This document shows positions 1 through 5,373 of a DNA stretch of 7,354 nt, in pieces. The first letter of the stretch is position 1. The number at the start of each line of letters is the position of its first letter. This DNA is from an uncultured Eubacteriales bacterium (GTDB lineage: Bacteria > Bacillota > Clostridia > UMGS1810). Below the pieces are notes generated by a model. The model saw nothing but the letters and a program-made list of their open reading frames with translations, searched no databases and was not told the origin of the DNA. The position numbers were made by a program, and so were the translations under genes. The stretch lies in NCBI GenBank assembly GCA_900555295.1, contig USKN01000098.1, positions 1 to 7,354 on the forward strand, given 5' to 3'.

Positions 1-5
1 TTTGA

Positions 6-209
6 GGAGAAAAAATATATTTATTGCGAAAAAATTATAAAACAAAAATGTCGCAAAGAATTTTGACTGAAAAACTTCAAATAAACGGTATTGATGTTGA
101 TAAAAATGCCATTCAACGTATAGAAAGCGGCGAACGCTTTGTAACAGATATAGAGTTAAAGGCGCTTGCAAATATTTTTAATGTTACTTGCGATGACCTT
201 ATTAATTAG
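6..209 (+). CDS. XRE-family helix-turn-helix protein, 5' end abnormal or cut
   Basis: A small DNA-binding protein of the XRE/Cro type, probably a transcriptional regulator of unknown target. The reading frame is open from position 6 to a TAG at 207-209. The first usable start is TTG at 24, giving 61 residues. From that start the second helix and recognition helix are seen as SQRILTEKLQI and DKNAIQRIESGERF, followed by the usual closing helices ELKALANIFNVTCDDLI. Oddity: the codons between 6 and 26 read GEKIYLL, which continues into RKN exactly as XRE N-termini usually do, but TGA at 3-5 stops the frame just before. So either translation starts at TTG behind the GAGGAG at 4-9 (14-nt spacing, rather long), with a shortened first helix, or this is the 3' part of a gene broken by a nonsense mutation or frameshift near the window edge. 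ATG at 48 is a less likely start, since it would remove most of helix 1. It is convergent with tuf and shares its terminator. Confidence 0.65.
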   Translation, partial: GEKIYLLRKNYKTKMSQRILTEKLQINGIDVDKNAIQRIESGERFVTDIELKALANIFNVTCDDLIN

Positions 210-289
210 TTGATTTATAATTTTACCTATAATTATTTTTGATATGTTTTAAATAAAGTAAAATGTGTTAAAAACAAAATTTTGATTAA

Positions 290-324
290 AAAAAGGTGTT
301 ACCATTAACAGATAACACCTTTTT
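290..324. terminator. Bidirectional intrinsic terminator between the HTH gene and tuf
   Basis: A perfect 12-bp inverted repeat, AAAAAGGTGTTA (290-301) and TAACACCTTTTT (313-324), encloses an 11-nt loop. Read on the minus strand, the hairpin starts 24 nt after the tuf stop and runs into seven T residues (complement of 288-294). Read on the plus strand, it ends in five T residues (320-324) and can stop transcription of the short HTH gene. The GC core GGTGTT/AACACC and T-tracts on both sides are the standard design for a terminator shared by convergent genes. Confidence 0.9.
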
Positions 325-348
325 AAAATGCATATTAAATACGCAAAA

Positions 349-1551
349 TTATTTGTTGATTTTTGTTACAACGCCCGAACCTACTGTTCTGCCGCCTTCA
401 CGAATAGCAAATCTTAAACCTTCTTCAATAGCGATAGGAGTGATAAGTTCAACGTCCATTGTTACGTTATCGCCGGGCATGCACATTTCTGTGCCTTCGG
501 GTAATTTAATTACGCCTGTAACGTCTGTTGTTCTGAAGTAGAACTGCGGTCTGTAGTTGTTGAAGAACGGTGTATGACGTCCGCCTTCTTCTTTAGTAAG
601 AACGTAAACTTCGCCTGTGAATGTTGTGTGCGGATTAATTGTACCGGGTTTTGCAAGAACCTGTCCTCTTTCGATTTCGTTACGTGCAACACCTCTTAAA
701 AGAGCACCAACGTTATCACCAGCCTGTGCGTCATCGAGCTGTTTTCTGAACATTTCAAGACCTGTGATTACAACTTTACGAGCTTCGTCTGTAAGACCAA
801 CGATTTCAACTTCATCGCCAACCTTTGCAACACCTCTTTCAACTCTACCTGTTGCAACAGTACCTCTACCTGAAATAGAGAATACATCCTCTACAGGCAT
901 AAGGAACGGTTTGTCAGAATCTCTTTCGGGAGCAGGAATGTAAGAGTCAACTGCATCCATAAGCTCGTGAATGCAAGCGTATGCGGGATCTGCGGGATCC
1001 TGTGAACCACATTCGAGAACCTGGAGAGCAGAACCTTTAATGATGGGAATATCATCACCGGGGAAGTCATACTCTGAAAGCAATTCTCTGATTTCCATTT
1101 CAACGAGTTCGAGAAGTTCTTCGTCGTCTACCTGGTCAACTTTATTCATAAATACAACGATGTAGGGAACACCAACCTGACGAGCAAGAAGAATGTGCTC
1201 TCTTGTCTGGGGCATAGGACCGTCAGCAGCTGATACAACAAGAATTGCACCGTCCATCTGAGCAGCACCTGTGATCATGTTTTTAACATAGTCGGCGTGT
1301 CCCGGGCAGTCAACGTGAGCATAGTGTCTTGTTTCTGTTTCATACTCAACGTGTGCTGTTGAAATTGTGATACCTCTTTCTCTTTCTTCGGGAGCTTTAT
1401 CGATCATATCGTAAGCTTCGAATTGAGCTTTTCCTTCCATAGCCAATACCTTTGTAATAGCTGCGGTAAGAGTTGTTTTACCGTGGTCAACGTGGCCGAT
1501 TGTACCAATGTTAACGTGCGGCTTGGTTCTTTCATAATGTGCTTTTGCCAT
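349..1551 (-). CDS. tuf: Translation elongation factor Tu
   Basis: EF-Tu carries aminoacyl-tRNA to the ribosomal A site as a GTP-bound ternary complex and is released after GTP hydrolysis. The 400-residue protein is full length for the family. GTPase motifs are intact: GHVDHGKT at 19-26 (P-loop), RGITIS from 59 (switch I), DCPGH at 81-85 (switch II, with the catalytic His), NKVD at 136-139 and SAL at 174-176. The two beta-barrel domains follow, from about residue 215 to the C-terminal VGSGVVTKI. The ATG start is supported by an AGGAGG site (complement of 1561-1566) 9 nt upstream. It is the last gene of the str operon, 133 bp after fusA. It appears to have its own promoter and is closed by a strong hairpin terminator. 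I saw no truncation or missing residue. Bacillota often have one tuf copy in this position, but copy number cannot be judged here. Confidence 0.99.
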   Translation of the reverse strand: MAKAHYERTKPHVNIGTIGHVDHGKTTLTAAITKVLAMEGKAQFEAYDMIDKAPEERERGITISTAHVEYETETRHYAHVDCPGHADYVKNMITGAAQMDGAILVVSAADGPMPQTREHILLARQVGVPYIVVFMNKVDQVDDEELLELVEMEIRELLSEYDFPGDDIPIIKGSALQVLECGSQDPADPAYACIHELMDAVDSYIPAPERDSDKPFLMPVEDVFSISGRGTVATGRVERGVAKVGDEVEIVGLTDEARKVVITGLEMFRKQLDDAQAGDNVGALLRGVARNEIERGQVLAKPGTINPHTTFTGEVYVLTKEEGGRHTPFFNNYRPQFYFRTTDVTGVIKLPEGTEMCMPGDNVTMDVELITPIAIEEGLRFAIREGGRTVGSGVVTKINK

Positions 1552-1580
1552 TGTTAAAATCCTCCTTAATTTAACTTAAC

Positions 1581-1596
1581 ATTTTAATATTTTAAT
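1581..1596. repeat. Tandem 8-bp AT repeat in the tuf leader
   Basis: The octamer attttaat occurs twice in direct succession (1581-1588, 1589-1596), followed by a further T-run. It lies in the predicted tuf 5' untranslated region, between the promoter and the ribosome binding site. The transcript here would be almost pure A/U and unstructured, which would keep the ribosome binding site open. It is low-complexity sequence and may have no other role. Confidence 0.4.
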
Positions 1597-1614
1597 ATTT
1601 TTTATATTACTTAT

Positions 1615-1643
1615 ATTTTACAATTATTTTGAAAAAAAATCAA
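1615..1643 (-). promoter_or_regulatory. Predicted sigma-A promoter for tuf
   Basis: On the minus strand, TTGATT (complement of 1638-1643) and TAAAAT (complement of 1615-1620) are separated by exactly 17 bp. The spacer is A/T-rich and starts with a T-run. Transcription would begin near 1608-1610, giving a leader of about 57 nt before the tuf ATG. The region is AT-rich, so chance matches are more likely than usual, but both hexamers match the consensus in at least four of six positions at optimal spacing. A separate tuf promoter would let EF-Tu be made in excess over EF-G. Confidence 0.6.
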
Positions 1644-1684
1644 TACCTAATTTTTAATTAAACAAAATTTGCTAAAATAATATA

Positions 1685-3766
1685 TTATTCGCTCTTTGTT
1701 CTTGAACTGATAATTTTTTCCTGAATTGATTTTGGAACTTCGCTGTAGTGTGAAGGTTCCATTGAATACTGTCCGCGTCCCTGTGTTCTTGAACGGAGAT
1801 CGGTTGCATAACCAAACATTTCCGAAAGGGGAACGTATGCGGTAATTCTTTGTGCACCTGTTACGGCTTCCATTTCTTTAATGGTTCCGCGGCGTGAGTT
1901 AAGGTCGCCCATAACGTCGCCCATATATTCATCGGGCATAATAACGTTTACAAGCATAATAGGTTCTTTAATAACCGGGTCTGCTTTTCTCATACCGTCT
2001 TTAAATGCCATTGATGCGGCAATTTTAAATGCCATTTCAGATGAATCGACTTCGTGGTAAGAACCGTCGGTGAGTGTAACTCTTACGTCAACTACATTGT
2101 AGCCTGCAAGTACACCGTTTTGCATAGCGCCCTGAATACCTGCGTCAACAGCGGGAATATATTCTTTGGGAATAGCACCGCCGACAATGTTATTAACAAA
2201 TTCGTAACCTTTTCCTTCTTCGAGCGGCTCCATTGTAATAACAACGTGACCGTACTGACCTTTACCACCCGACTGACGAGCGTATTTATGCTCAACATTA
2301 ACGGTTTTTCTTATTGCCTCTCTGTACGAAACCTGCGGCTGACCTACGTTTGCTTCAACTTTAAATTCACGCAAAAGTCTGTCAACTATAATTTCAAGGT
2401 GAAGTTCACCCATACCGGCAATAATTGTTTGTCCTGTTTCTTCGTCTGTATATGTTTTAAATGTGGGGTCTTCCTCTGCAAGTTTTTGAAGTGCTATGCC
2501 CATTTTTTCCTGACCTGCTTTTGTTTTGGGTTCAATAGCAACTCTGATAACCGGCTCCGGAAATTCCATTGATTCAAGAATAATCGGGTGCTTTTCATCA
2601 CAGAGCGTATCACCTGTTGTAGTATTTTTAAGACCTACGGCAGCTGCAATATCTCCCGAATATACGGTTTCGATATCTTCTCTGTGGTTTGCGTGCATCT
2701 GAAGTATTCTTCCGAGTCTTTCTTTGTTGTTTTTGCAAGCGTTAAGAACATATGAGCCTGAATTTACAGTACCCGAATATACTCTGAAGAAGCAAATTTT
2801 ACCAACAAACGGGTCGGTTGCAATTTTAAATGCCAATGCCGCAAACGGTGCGTCGTCCGATGACGGTCTTTCGTCTTCTTCGTCTGTTCCGGGGATTGTA
2901 CCTTTAATGTTGGGTACGTCTGTGGGAGCGGGCATATAATCGATAATTGCGTCAAGCAAAAGCTGTACACCTTTGTTTCTGTATGATGTACCGCAAAGCA
3001 TAGGAACAATTTCGTTATCGATTGTTGCTTTTCTTAAAGCGGCTTTAAGCTCGGGAACCGTGATTTCTTCGCCCTCAAGGTATTTTTCCATAAGAACTTC
3101 ATCTGTTCCTGCAATTGCCTCTACCATTTTTTCTCTGTATTCTTCGGCTTTTTCACGCATATCGGCGGGAATTTCTTCTTCGCCGTATTCTTTACCCATT
3201 TCATCATAGTATACTTCGGCTTTCATTGTCATAAGGTCTATAATACCTTTAAATGTGTCCTCCGCACCTATAGGAAGCTGAATGGGAATACCGTTTGCGT
3301 GTAAACGCTCATGTACCATACTTTCTACGTTGTAGAAGTTGGCACCCATAATATCCATTTTATTAACGTATATCATTCTGGGTACGTTGTAATCGTTAGC
3401 TTGTCTCCAAACTGTTTCGGATTGGGGTTCAACACCGCCTTTTGCGCACATAACGGTAACAGAACCGTCGAGTACTCTGAGTGAACGCTGTACCTCAACC
3501 GTAAAGTCAACGTGTCCCGGTGTATCGATGATGTTTATTCTTTTGCCTTTCCAAAAACAGGTTGTTGCGGCAGATGTAATTGTAATACCACGTTCCTGTT
3601 CCTGTTCCATCCAGTCCATTGTAGCGGCACCGTCGTGAACTTCACCGATTTTATGAGTAATACCCGTATAATAGAGTATTCTTTCGGTTGTGGTTGTTTT
3701 ACCGGCATCTATATGAGCCATAATACCGATATTTCTTGTATTCTCTAATGAATATTGTCTACTCAT
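1685..3766 (-). CDS. fusA: Translation elongation factor G
   Basis: EF-G is the GTPase that drives tRNA and mRNA translocation and, with ribosome recycling factor, splits ribosomes. The 693-residue protein is full length. The G domain shows AHIDAGKT at 17-24, RGITITS from 59, DTPGH at 81-85 and NKMD at 135-138. Domain II follows from about 305, domain III from about 405, domain IV with SGGKGQYGH at 499-507, and domain V from about 606 to the C-terminus. I place the start at the ATG of MSRQYS (3764-3766), not at an in-frame ATG six codons upstream. The intervening codons are themselves the AGGAGG ribosome binding site (complement of 3774-3779, 7-nt spacing), and family members begin at this point. 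It lies between rpsG (87-bp spacer) and tuf (133-bp spacer). The switch II and domain IV motifs mark it as the canonical housekeeping EF-G rather than a tetracycline-resistance-type paralogue. Confidence 0.99.
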   Translation of the reverse strand: MSRQYSLENTRNIGIMAHIDAGKTTTTERILYYTGITHKIGEVHDGAATMDWMEQEQERGITITSAATTCFWKGKRINIIDTPGHVDFTVEVQRSLRVLDGSVTVMCAKGGVEPQSETVWRQANDYNVPRMIYVNKMDIMGANFYNVESMVHERLHANGIPIQLPIGAEDTFKGIIDLMTMKAEVYYDEMGKEYGEEEIPADMREKAEEYREKMVEAIAGTDEVLMEKYLEGEEITVPELKAALRKATIDNEIVPMLCGTSYRNKGVQLLLDAIIDYMPAPTDVPNIKGTIPGTDEEDERPSSDDAPFAALAFKIATDPFVGKICFFRVYSGTVNSGSYVLNACKNNKERLGRILQMHANHREDIETVYSGDIAAAVGLKNTTTGDTLCDEKHPIILESMEFPEPVIRVAIEPKTKAGQEKMGIALQKLAEEDPTFKTYTDEETGQTIIAGMGELHLEIIVDRLLREFKVEANVGQPQVSYREAIRKTVNVEHKYARQSGGKGQYGHVVITMEPLEEGKGYEFVNNIVGGAIPKEYIPAVDAGIQGAMQNGVLAGYNVVDVRVTLTDGSYHEVDSSEMAFKIAASMAFKDGMRKADPVIKEPIMLVNVIMPDEYMGDVMGDLNSRRGTIKEMEAVTGAQRITAYVPLSEMFGYATDLRSRTQGRGQYSMEPSHYSEVPKSIQEKIISSRTKSE

Positions 3767-3789
3767 TATTCTTCCTCCTTTCAACGTTA

Positions 3790-3819
3790 ATTATAAATAT
3801 GCATTTTACAAAATGTTGC
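3790..3819 (-). promoter_or_regulatory. Weak possible promoter before fusA
   Basis: A perfect TATAAT (complement of 3790-3795) lies 24 nt before the fusA ATG. The best upstream hexamer at 18-bp spacing is GCAACA (complement of 3814-3819), which matches TTGACA only in its last three bases. With such a weak -35 box and AT-rich surroundings this may be chance. If real, it would give a very short leader carrying little more than the ribosome binding site. Confidence 0.2.
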
Positions 3820-3846
3820 TGCGTGCAGTTAAACCGCTTTTGCGGC
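3802..3846 (-). other. Run of three hairpins in the rpsG-fusA spacer
   Basis: Three adjacent inverted repeats lie in the 87-bp spacer. In transcript order these are CCGC-AAAA-GCGG (complement of 3834-3845, with a closing G-U pair), CTGCACGCAG (3819-3828), and CATTTTGTAAAATG (3802-3815). The first starts 7 nt after the rpsG stop codon and is followed by only three U residues, so it is at best a weak terminator. The group could act as a partial terminator, a processing site or a 3'-end stabiliser that sets the rpsG to fusA ratio. The inverted repeats are seen directly; the roles are inferred. Confidence 0.45.
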
Positions 3847-3853
3847 ATTAAAA

Positions 3854-4324
3854 CTACCAACGATAATGCGAGAAAGCTTTGTTTGCTTCTGCCATTTTGT
3901 GAGTATCTTCTTTCTTTTTAACCGCATTACCCATATTGTTTGCGGCATCCATAATTTCGGCTGCGAGTTTTTCTCTCATAGTTCTTTCGTTTCTCTGTCT
4001 TGAGTAAACGGTAAGCCATCTTAAGCCCAATGTCTGTCTTCTGTCCGGTCTTACTTCAATAGGAACCTGATATGTCGCACCGCCGACACGTCTTGCTTTT
4101 ACCTCCAATACAGGCATAATATTTTCCATAGCGGCGGTAAATACTTCTACCGGCTCCTTACCTGTTTTTTCAGAAATAATGTCAAACGCACCGTAAACTA
4201 TGCTTTGAGCAACACCCTTTTTACCGTCGAGCATAATGTTGTTTATAAGTTTTGTTACGATTATGCTGTTATACATAGGATCGGGTAATACTTCTCTTTT
4301 AGCGATATAACCTTTACGTGGCAC
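3854..4324 (-). CDS. rpsG: Small-subunit ribosomal protein S7
   Basis: S7 is a primary 16S rRNA binding protein that nucleates assembly of the 30S head and touches the E-site tRNA; in E. coli it is also the translational repressor of the str operon. The protein has 156 residues, the usual bacterial length, and runs from PRKGYIAKREVLPDP to the typical C-terminal EANKAFSHYRW, with the conserved rRNA-binding stretch ARRVGGATYQVP in between. The start is GTG at 4322-4324. The frame stays open to an ATG 11 codons upstream, but those codons contain the ribosome binding site AAGGAGGG (complement of 4332-4339), and family members begin at PRK. It follows rpsL after an unusually long 181-bp structured spacer and precedes fusA by 87 bp. 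Confidence 0.98.
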   Translation of the reverse strand: MPRKGYIAKREVLPDPMYNSIIVTKLINNIMLDGKKGVAQSIVYGAFDIISEKTGKEPVEVFTAAMENIMPVLEVKARRVGGATYQVPIEVRPDRRQTLGLRWLTVYSRQRNERTMREKLAAEIMDAANNMGNAVKKKEDTHKMAEANKAFSHYRW

Positions 4325-4331
4325 TTTACTT

Positions 4332-4339
4332 CCCTCCTT
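4332..4339 (-). promoter_or_regulatory. Ribosome binding site that fixes the GTG start of rpsG
   Basis: AAGGAGGG on the minus strand, whose AGGAGG core (complement of 4333-4338) lies 8 nt before the GTG. It sits inside the apparent upstream extension of the open frame and so rules out the ATG at 4355-4357 as the main start. Confidence 0.85.
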
Positions 4340-4359
4340 CATAAATAATGATTTCATAG

Positions 4360-4477
4360 GTACTCAAGCATTTTATTGCTTGCTGTGCTCAATACAAAAT
4401 AAAAATATATATATATTAATTCCGTACTGTCGCACTACTTACCTTGTGTAAGTGTCCAACAACCTGGAGCTGCTTAC
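4360..4477 (-). promoter_or_regulatory. Structured rpsL-rpsG intercistronic region, candidate S7 feedback target
   Basis: Several hairpins can form in the transcript of this 181-nt spacer. In order: UCCA/UGGA with loop GGUUGU (complement of 4455-4468); ACUUAC/GUAAGU with a 5-nt loop (4437-4453); GUGC-GACA-GUAC, one G-U pair (4424-4435); then an A/U run including (AT)6 at 4405-4416; and a perfect 6-bp stem CAAGCA/UGCUUG with loop AUAAAA (4365-4382). The last ends about 25 nt before the rpsG ribosome binding site. The CUUAC at 4448-4452 can instead pair with an earlier GUAAG at 4473-4477, enclosing the first hairpin. In E. coli, S7 represses translation by binding the S12-S7 spacer; using this element the same way is an inference from position and foldability. 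It could instead be an mRNA processing site. Confidence 0.5.
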
Positions 4478-4505
4478 GTTAATAAATTTTTAAATCAGTC
4501 AAGTA

Positions 4506-4919
4506 TTACTTTTTGGCCTTTTTGGCACCGTATTTGGATCTTGCCTGATTTCTGTCGGCAACACCGGAAGCGTCCAATGCACCGCGGATAATGTGGTAAC
4601 GTACACCCGGAAGGTCTTTTACTCTGCCGCCTCTTATAAGAACAACGCTGTGCTCCTGAAGATTGTGGCCGATACCCGGAATATATGCAGATACCTCAAC
4701 ACCGTTTGTAAGTCTTACTCTGGCCATTTTACGCAATGCCGAGTTAGGCTTTTTGGGTGTCATTGTTTTAACGGCTGTGCATACGCCTCTTTTTTGAGGT
4801 GCGCTCAAATCGGTTGTTTTCTTTTTAAGTGAGTTAAGACCTATTTGAAGTGCGGGAGCCGTTGATTTTTTTTCAGATGTTTGTCTGCCTTTTCTTACTA
4901 ATTGGTTAAATGTTGGCAA
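4506..4919 (-). CDS. rpsL: Small-subunit ribosomal protein S12
   Basis: S12 lies at the decoding centre of the 30S subunit and controls codon-anticodon proofreading; it is the classical streptomycin-resistance protein. The 137-residue protein begins PTFNQLVRKGR and ends RSKYGAKKAKK. It carries the insertion between residues about 25 and 40 typical of Firmicutes. The streptomycin-relevant loops look wild type: TPKKPNS at 54-60 and VKDLPG at 100-105, whose Asp102 is the residue methylthiolated by RimO in other bacteria. No classical ribosomal streptomycin-resistance substitution is seen. The start codon is TTG (4917-4919), chosen because the protein begins there in relatives and AGGAGG (complement of 4929-4934) lies 9 nt upstream. 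It follows rplGB by 68 bp and is followed by the long spacer before rpsG. Confidence 0.98.
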   Translation of the reverse strand: MPTFNQLVRKGRQTSEKKSTAPALQIGLNSLKKKTTDLSAPQKRGVCTAVKTMTPKKPNSALRKMARVRLTNGVEVSAYIPGIGHNLQEHSVVLIRGGRVKDLPGVRYHIIRGALDASGVADRNQARSKYGAKKAKK

Positions 4920-4928
4920 TTGTTTTCA

Positions 4929-4934
4929 CCTCCT
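4929..4934 (-). promoter_or_regulatory. Ribosome binding site for the TTG start of rpsL
   Basis: Perfect AGGAGG on the minus strand (extended to AGGAGGTGA) with 9-nt spacing to TTG. There is no ATG at a fitting position, so this site decides the non-AUG start. Confidence 0.85.
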
Positions 4935-4959
4935 GTATATGGTATAAATATATATTTAA

Positions 4960-4974
4960 TTGCCCAAACGGCAA
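4960..4974 (-). other. Short hairpin in the rplGB-rpsL spacer
   Basis: TTGCC and GGCAA, separated by a 5-nt loop, form a GC-containing stem 13 nt after the rplGB stop. In the transcript the U-tract comes before the stem, not after it, so this is not an intrinsic terminator. It may be a stabilising or processing hairpin, or a protein-binding site. Confidence 0.4.
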
Positions 4975-4987
4975 AAAAATAACAAAA

Positions 4988-5233
4988 TTACTGTTTTTTT
5001 ACAACTACGACCGACGCAGCCACATCTATTTTACAGGCTTTGCCGAGCTCGGATTTGCTACTTACTTTTTTAAGGGGTACATTATACGCTTTTGCAAGAT
5101 TTACAATAGAGTCCAGCAATGGCGGGGCAATATCCTGCGCCACATAAACGCATTGGGCGCCGCCGTGCTCAATAGCTTTTGTACTTCGCCTTAAACCGAC
5201 AATCAAATTGTCTGAAGAAATTCCTTCAAGCAA
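4988..5233 (-). CDS. rplGB: L7Ae/L30e-family ribosomal (kink-turn RNA-binding) protein, YbxF type
   Basis: This 81-residue protein belongs to the L7Ae/L30e/S12e/Gadd45 family. The Bacillus homologue YbxF, encoded just upstream of rpsL, binds kink-turn RNA; its cellular job is not settled. Family signatures are visible: GLRRSTKAIEHG at 13-24 (RNA-binding strand and helix), VYVAQD at 29-34, the middle NVPLKKV at 51-57 and LGKACKIDVAASV at 63-75. The start is TTG at 5231-5233, with AGGAGG (complement of 5242-5247) 8 nt upstream and no better candidate. It is the first gene of the str operon here, 68 bp before rpsL, and has a strong promoter directly upstream. In most Bacillota the gene follows rpoC; here feoB is upstream instead. 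The family assignment is secure; a ribosomal versus regulatory role is not. Confidence 0.93.
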   Translation of the reverse strand: MLEGISSDNLIVGLRRSTKAIEHGGAQCVYVAQDIAPPLLDSIVNLAKAYNVPLKKVSSKSELGKACKIDVAASVVVVKKQ

Positions 5234-5241
5234 TTTTTGTG

Positions 5242-5247
5242 CCTCCT
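5242..5247 (-). promoter_or_regulatory. Ribosome binding site for the TTG start of rplGB
   Basis: Perfect AGGAGG on the minus strand, 8 nt before the TTG at 5231-5233. It supports the non-AUG start. Confidence 0.85.
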
Positions 5248-5263
5248 TTTGCTTTGGTTAATT

Positions 5264-5295
5264 GGGCATAATACACCCATATCACCGCATAATAC
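5264..5295 (-). promoter_or_regulatory. Leader of rplGB: 9-bp direct repeat and small hairpin
   Basis: Two copies of gcataatac (5266-5274 and 5287-5295) are spaced with a 21-bp period, about two helical turns. They lie between the predicted transcription start and the ribosome binding site. In RNA, the promoter-distal copy is part of a small hairpin GGG...CCC closed over three bases (GGGTGTATTATGCCC on the minus strand, complement of 5264-5278), with two G-U pairs. This could be an operator for a dimeric protein or a leader RNA element. With only two copies and no known match, the role is unknown. Confidence 0.35.
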
Positions 5296-5301
5296 TCACT
5301 A

Positions 5302-5330
5302 ATGATAACACAAATTTAAATTATTGTCAA
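5302..5330 (-). promoter_or_regulatory. Strong sigma-A promoter of the str operon
   Basis: On the minus strand a perfect TTGACA (complement of 5325-5330) lies 17 bp from TATCAT (complement of 5302-5307). The -10 box is preceded by TGT, an extended -10 motif, and a T-rich, UP-element-like stretch lies directly upstream of the -35 box. Transcription should start near 5295-5297, giving a leader of about 62-64 nt before rplGB. This is the best promoter in the window. It shows that the operon can be transcribed independently of its upstream neighbour. Confidence 0.88.
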
Positions 5331-5360
5331 GAAAAAAATCATATAAAATTACACAAATTT

Positions 5361-5373
5361 TTACATTATGTAA
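5361..5373. repeat. 13-bp perfect palindrome between feoB and the str promoter
   Basis: TTACATTATGTAA is a perfect inverted repeat about a single central base, touching the feoB stop codon. It lies about 30 bp upstream of the -35 box of the str promoter, centred near -71 of the predicted start. That position would suit a dimeric regulator, or it may form a weak hairpin at the feoB mRNA end. The stem is nearly all A/T, so it is not a convincing terminator. No known regulator site is recognised. Confidence 0.35.

Noticed and set aside
210..289. Promoter-like TTGAT and TATAAT/TAAAAT hexamers after the HTH gene
   Set aside because: Spacings of 12 and 14 bp are too short, and no plus-strand gene follows; this is AT-rich intergenic DNA.
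2054..2572. Open reading frame of 172 codons on the plus strand, rich in Cys and Phe
   Set aside because: It is a mirror of the highly conserved fusA sequence on the other strand. Its composition reflects antisense codon bias, and no ribosome binding site is seen.
3767..3784. Six-residue N-terminal extension of EF-G
   Set aside because: Those codons are the AGGAGG ribosome binding site and its spacer; the family start is the ATG at 3764-3766.
4325..4357. Eleven-residue N-terminal extension of S7 starting from ATG
   Set aside because: The extension contains the ribosome binding site for the GTG start, and S7 proteins begin at the PRK position.
4377..4400. TTGTAT with TAAAAT at 16 bp in the rpsL-rpsG spacer as a promoter
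   Set aside because: The -35 hexamer matches only TTG, and the -10 hexamer falls in the loop of a perfect hairpin in a very AT-rich stretch. Too likely by chance to list as a feature.
4474..4502. Possible promoter for rpsG beginning with TTGACT (complement of 4497-4502)
   Set aside because: At 16-18 bp spacing there is no acceptable -10 box; the TATTAA that exists is only 12 bp away.
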